Assembly: GCA_030549775.1 (NCBI GenBank)
Contig: CM060175.1
Location: 8,826,455-8,890,454 of the forward strand
DNA: 64,000 bases
Direction: 5' to 3'
Source: Tamarix chinensis
Lineage: Eukaryota; Streptophyta; Magnoliopsida; Caryophyllales; Tamaricaceae
Part shown: one piece after another, positions 61,879 through 64,000 of the stretch
Layout of the letters: each line of letters opens with the position of its first letter
Position numbering within the stretch: the first letter of the stretch is position 1
Program-made: the position numbers and the translations under genes
Notes under the pieces: generated by a model
Told to the model about the DNA's origin: nothing
Seen by the model: the letters and a program-made list of their open reading frames with translations, nothing else
The model's database searches: none

Positions 61879-62410
61879 TGTAATACCCCAAACCTTTTAT
61901 TTTAGGAATAAAAAATAAAATAATGAATTATTGAATTTTTTTAATTATAAGTACCCTTTTAATAAAATAATAATAATGACAATAAAAAAAAATGACACAA
62001 GGATATAGTTATTGGAAACTAATTTAATTAACTAACCTAAAATAAATTATAATTATTTCTAAATTAATAAAAATTATTATTATTATTGTTATTAATTATT
62101 ATCCCTACAATTACCAAAAACCCAAAACACCCTACCGCCCCATTTTTTCCTTTTTTCTTTCCTCTTTTTTTTTTCTTTTCTTTCTTCCATTTTCTTCCTT
62201 CGTTTTTTTTCTTCTTCCCTAACCGGCTAGGCTACGCCCAGTGCTGACCCAATCCTCTTCTTCCTCTATCCTTCTCTTCTTTCCTTTCCCCTTGATAGGC
62301 CCAATCCCCTTCTTTTTTCTCTCCCCTAGGTTGTGGCCCAACACACGCATGCACGCCCCTTCCCCCTACTTTTCCCTTTCTCTCTCTTTTTTGTCCCTTT
62401 CCTTTTCTGC
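61879..62410 (+). mobile_element. LTR copy Q, 5' part, interrupted by copy R
   Basis: It starts TGTAATACCCCAAACC and runs parallel to copy C (12765-13215) through CCTAAATTAATAAAAATTAT-like text and CAAAACACCCTACC to a C/T-rich block (62130-62408). Copy R is inserted at 62411. The remainder lies beyond the window. Confidence 0.75.
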
Positions 62411-62510
62411 TGTAACACCCCTAAATTTACTACTGAAAAATTTCGTTTAATTTCAAAAAGTTTATCGGAAACAAAAGATAACACTTGTAAATTTAGGGGC
62501 GTTACCGCCA

Positions 62511-62555
62511 CACTTAATACCAGAACGGTTTACTCCTACATCCCGGTACTAAGTG
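62511..62555 (-). promoter_or_regulatory. Terminal hairpin of LTR R
   Basis: Plus-strand arms are CACTTAATACCAGAACGG and CATCCCGGTACTAAGTG with a 10-nt loop. Four transition differences between the arms are all G·U wobbles on the minus (LTR-sense) strand; the last base of the longer arm is unpaired. Confidence 0.65.
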
Positions 62556-62902
62556 CTAAGGCTAAATCAGATTAACCATCAAATACGAGTCGATAGCAAA
62601 ACACAGTCATAGGTAAAACATGAGTAATACAGAATCAAAGTGCTGAAGGTCAAAGTACAGTTCAAAGATACAGTTTTAAGGATTCCGAAAGTTAAACGTA
62701 GTACATCAGAAATAAACAAACTTAAATGCATAAGAAAGGTAAGGTGAACAATAGACTCTGGCCACGCCACTCTCAATCCCCAAGCTAGGTCCGGACTCAA
62801 CTCTCGGTCCCGCCCGATGCCTCATAAGCGTCGTAGGCATCGAATAAAGAGTCACCTATCTACACTAAATTAGAGGGGCCTTCCACTCGTGGGAATGAGC
62901 AG

Positions 62903-62938
62903 CACCCATGAAACGGGTGGTCAGTACGCTTCATACTG
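62903..62938 (-). promoter_or_regulatory. Twin stem-loops in LTR R
   Basis: CACCC/GGGTG around ATGAAAC (62903-62919) is perfect. CAGTACG/CATACTG around CTT (62922-62938) has one change, which is G·U on the minus strand. Confidence 0.6.
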
Positions 62939-63119
62939 AGCAAGGTAACCGAATAACTAAGGCCAAATAGACAAAGTACGCAATACATGCATGATCATAT
63001 AGGCACATAAAACAATACAGATAGTGAGGCTGATTATGTTCCAATTAGACTTATCTTTTTAATCTCTTAATATCGTACTTAATTTCACATACTCTTTATT
63101 AATCCATGTAAGTGCGGGT

Positions 63120-63480
63120 GCCCCACTATTATATCCGGTGGACCGGAGATATGTACAGGGCAAAACACTCCTGACCACTATTATTTGTCGGTGGTTCGGT
63201 CTCCAGGGCAAAATGCTCCTGGCCACTATTATTCGTCGGTAGATCGGTCTCCAGGGCACCTCGACTCACATGGTGTTCCACTGTAAGTATTTAGTATCTT
63301 CCCCATGTCTTATCGATTTTACATTTGGTTTGCTGAGCACGGAAACCCCCACTATTATAACCGGTGGACCGAAAATATATATACAGGGCAAAATGCTCCT
63401 GGCCACTATTATTCGCCGGTGGAACGGTCTCCAGGGCACCCCGGCTCCTGGCCACTATTATTCGCCGGTGGACCGGTCCG
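63120..63480. repeat. Two-block CCACTATTAT..CCGGTGGA array in LTR R
   Basis: Six units at about 50-bp spacing, three per block. Block starts are about 225 bp apart (63122 and 63347). Units are separated by CGGTCTCCAGGGCA-like spacers. Each block is followed by a GTGATTAGTAT-type separator, so the module itself is duplicated. Confidence 0.85.
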
Positions 63481-64000
63481 GGCCCGGCTCAGCATCTTCC
63501 TCTTTAAGTGATTAGTATTTTATGGTATCTTTTCCAACGAATTCCGGCCTAGACATGCATGACTAACTTCCGCTATACTTATCCTCCCAAGAGGGCTCGT
63601 CTCATATCTTGAGACCTTTGCGCCTCCTAACTCGCCCGACATCCTTCCCTTAATTAGCTTACTCACTCCGGAACCCGTCTCCTAAGTTTGTAGGTCTGGG
63701 CCCACCACCTTTTACCCCAAAGTCCACTCACCACCTTCCCTTAGGGTTTTCTTCAGAAACCCCAACTTGGGCCTATGTGGCCCACCCTTTTCTGCCTCGT
63801 ACATCCAGAACCATCCTAGCACCCCTACACCTCACGACCCTTCGGTTCAACCCTCATTTCATGTCACCCTCATCTTCACTTATTATTTTAATCCTTCCCT
63901 TTTTTCTTCTCTCCCTTACCAATTAGGGTTCTCTCTAAACTTTGGGCCAGCCTCCTGCGCACCCTTATTTTGGTCTACGTACTATTTTTCACTCGGAGCC

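Larger units (their letters stand above)
62411..64000 (-). mobile_element. LTR copy R, cut by window edge
   Basis: It starts TGTAACACCCCTAAATTTAC inside copy Q (left flank TCTGC). It has the terminal hairpin (62511-62555), the twin hairpins (62903-62938), the clearest two-block CCACTATTAT..CCGGTGGA array (63120-63480), the separator CTTTAAGTGATTAGTATT (63503) and interior text matching copies C and P (AGGGTTTTC..GGCCTATGTGG near 63742-63780). It is a close relative of copy A at the other window edge, in the opposite orientation. Confidence 0.85.

Overview
The window looks like repeat-dense, AT-rich nuclear DNA of a flowering plant. The evidence is a plant-type L1 LINE (ORF1 with a DUF4283-like domain and a CCHC knuckle, ORF2 with endonuclease, reverse transcriptase and a zf-RVT tail), a decayed FAR1/MULE-like gene, hAT-type MITEs, CCCTAAA telomere-like repeats and long Ty3-like LTRs. 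The species cannot be named from the sequence. I found no intact host gene, tRNA, rRNA or CRISPR array. Almost every open frame is an accident inside a repeat.

The dominant component is one superfamily of long LTR-like elements, 3.0-5.4 kb each. One end reads TGTAACACCCC(A)AAATTT and the other GGGGTATTACA. Several copies have 5-bp target-site duplications (TSDs): 4836-10196 (GTTAA/GTTAT), 40047-43069 (TTTAT), 47983-52122 (GTATT) and 57091-61385 (CTCTT). They therefore behave as solo LTRs. A short pol-end/polypurine-like remnant at 44502-44636 beside one copy suggests the LTR sense strand starts at TGTAATACCCC. By that rule the copies at 1-782, 4836-10196, 12765-14900, 23270-25725, 55540-56672 and 61879-62410 read +. 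The copies between 32974 and 54561, and those at 57091-61385 and 62411-64000, read -. No primer-binding site and no intact gag-pol is visible.

Layout. 1-782: LTR end. 783-3285: AT-rich DNA. 3286-4560: FAR1-like pseudogene. 4836-10196: solo LTR with a 1.5-kb minisatellite. 11214-11822: probable MITE. 12765-14900: truncated LTR. 15112-15720: 330-bp duplication. 16506-21562: full-length but broken LINE on the minus strand with a perfect 15-bp TSD. 21578-25725: decayed LTR. 25726-32973: mostly unassigned, with a possible TIR-bounded element carrying telomere-like repeats (28520-30525), a hAT MITE (31286-31734) and an Athila-like tail. 32974-54561: a Russian-doll stack of nested LTRs (G, H, I, J with K inside, then N with M inside and L inside M). 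54562-57090: older fragments. 57091-61385: solo LTR. 61879-64000: an LTR interrupted by another LTR that runs off the window.

The LTRs share a structured terminal segment. It has an 18-bp-stem hairpin next to the TGTTACA end, then twin small hairpins, then a slot that holds a different tandem array in each subfamily, then a C/T-rich block near the other end. The possible RNA-level conservation of the hairpin and the swapping of arrays in the slot are the most interesting signals here.
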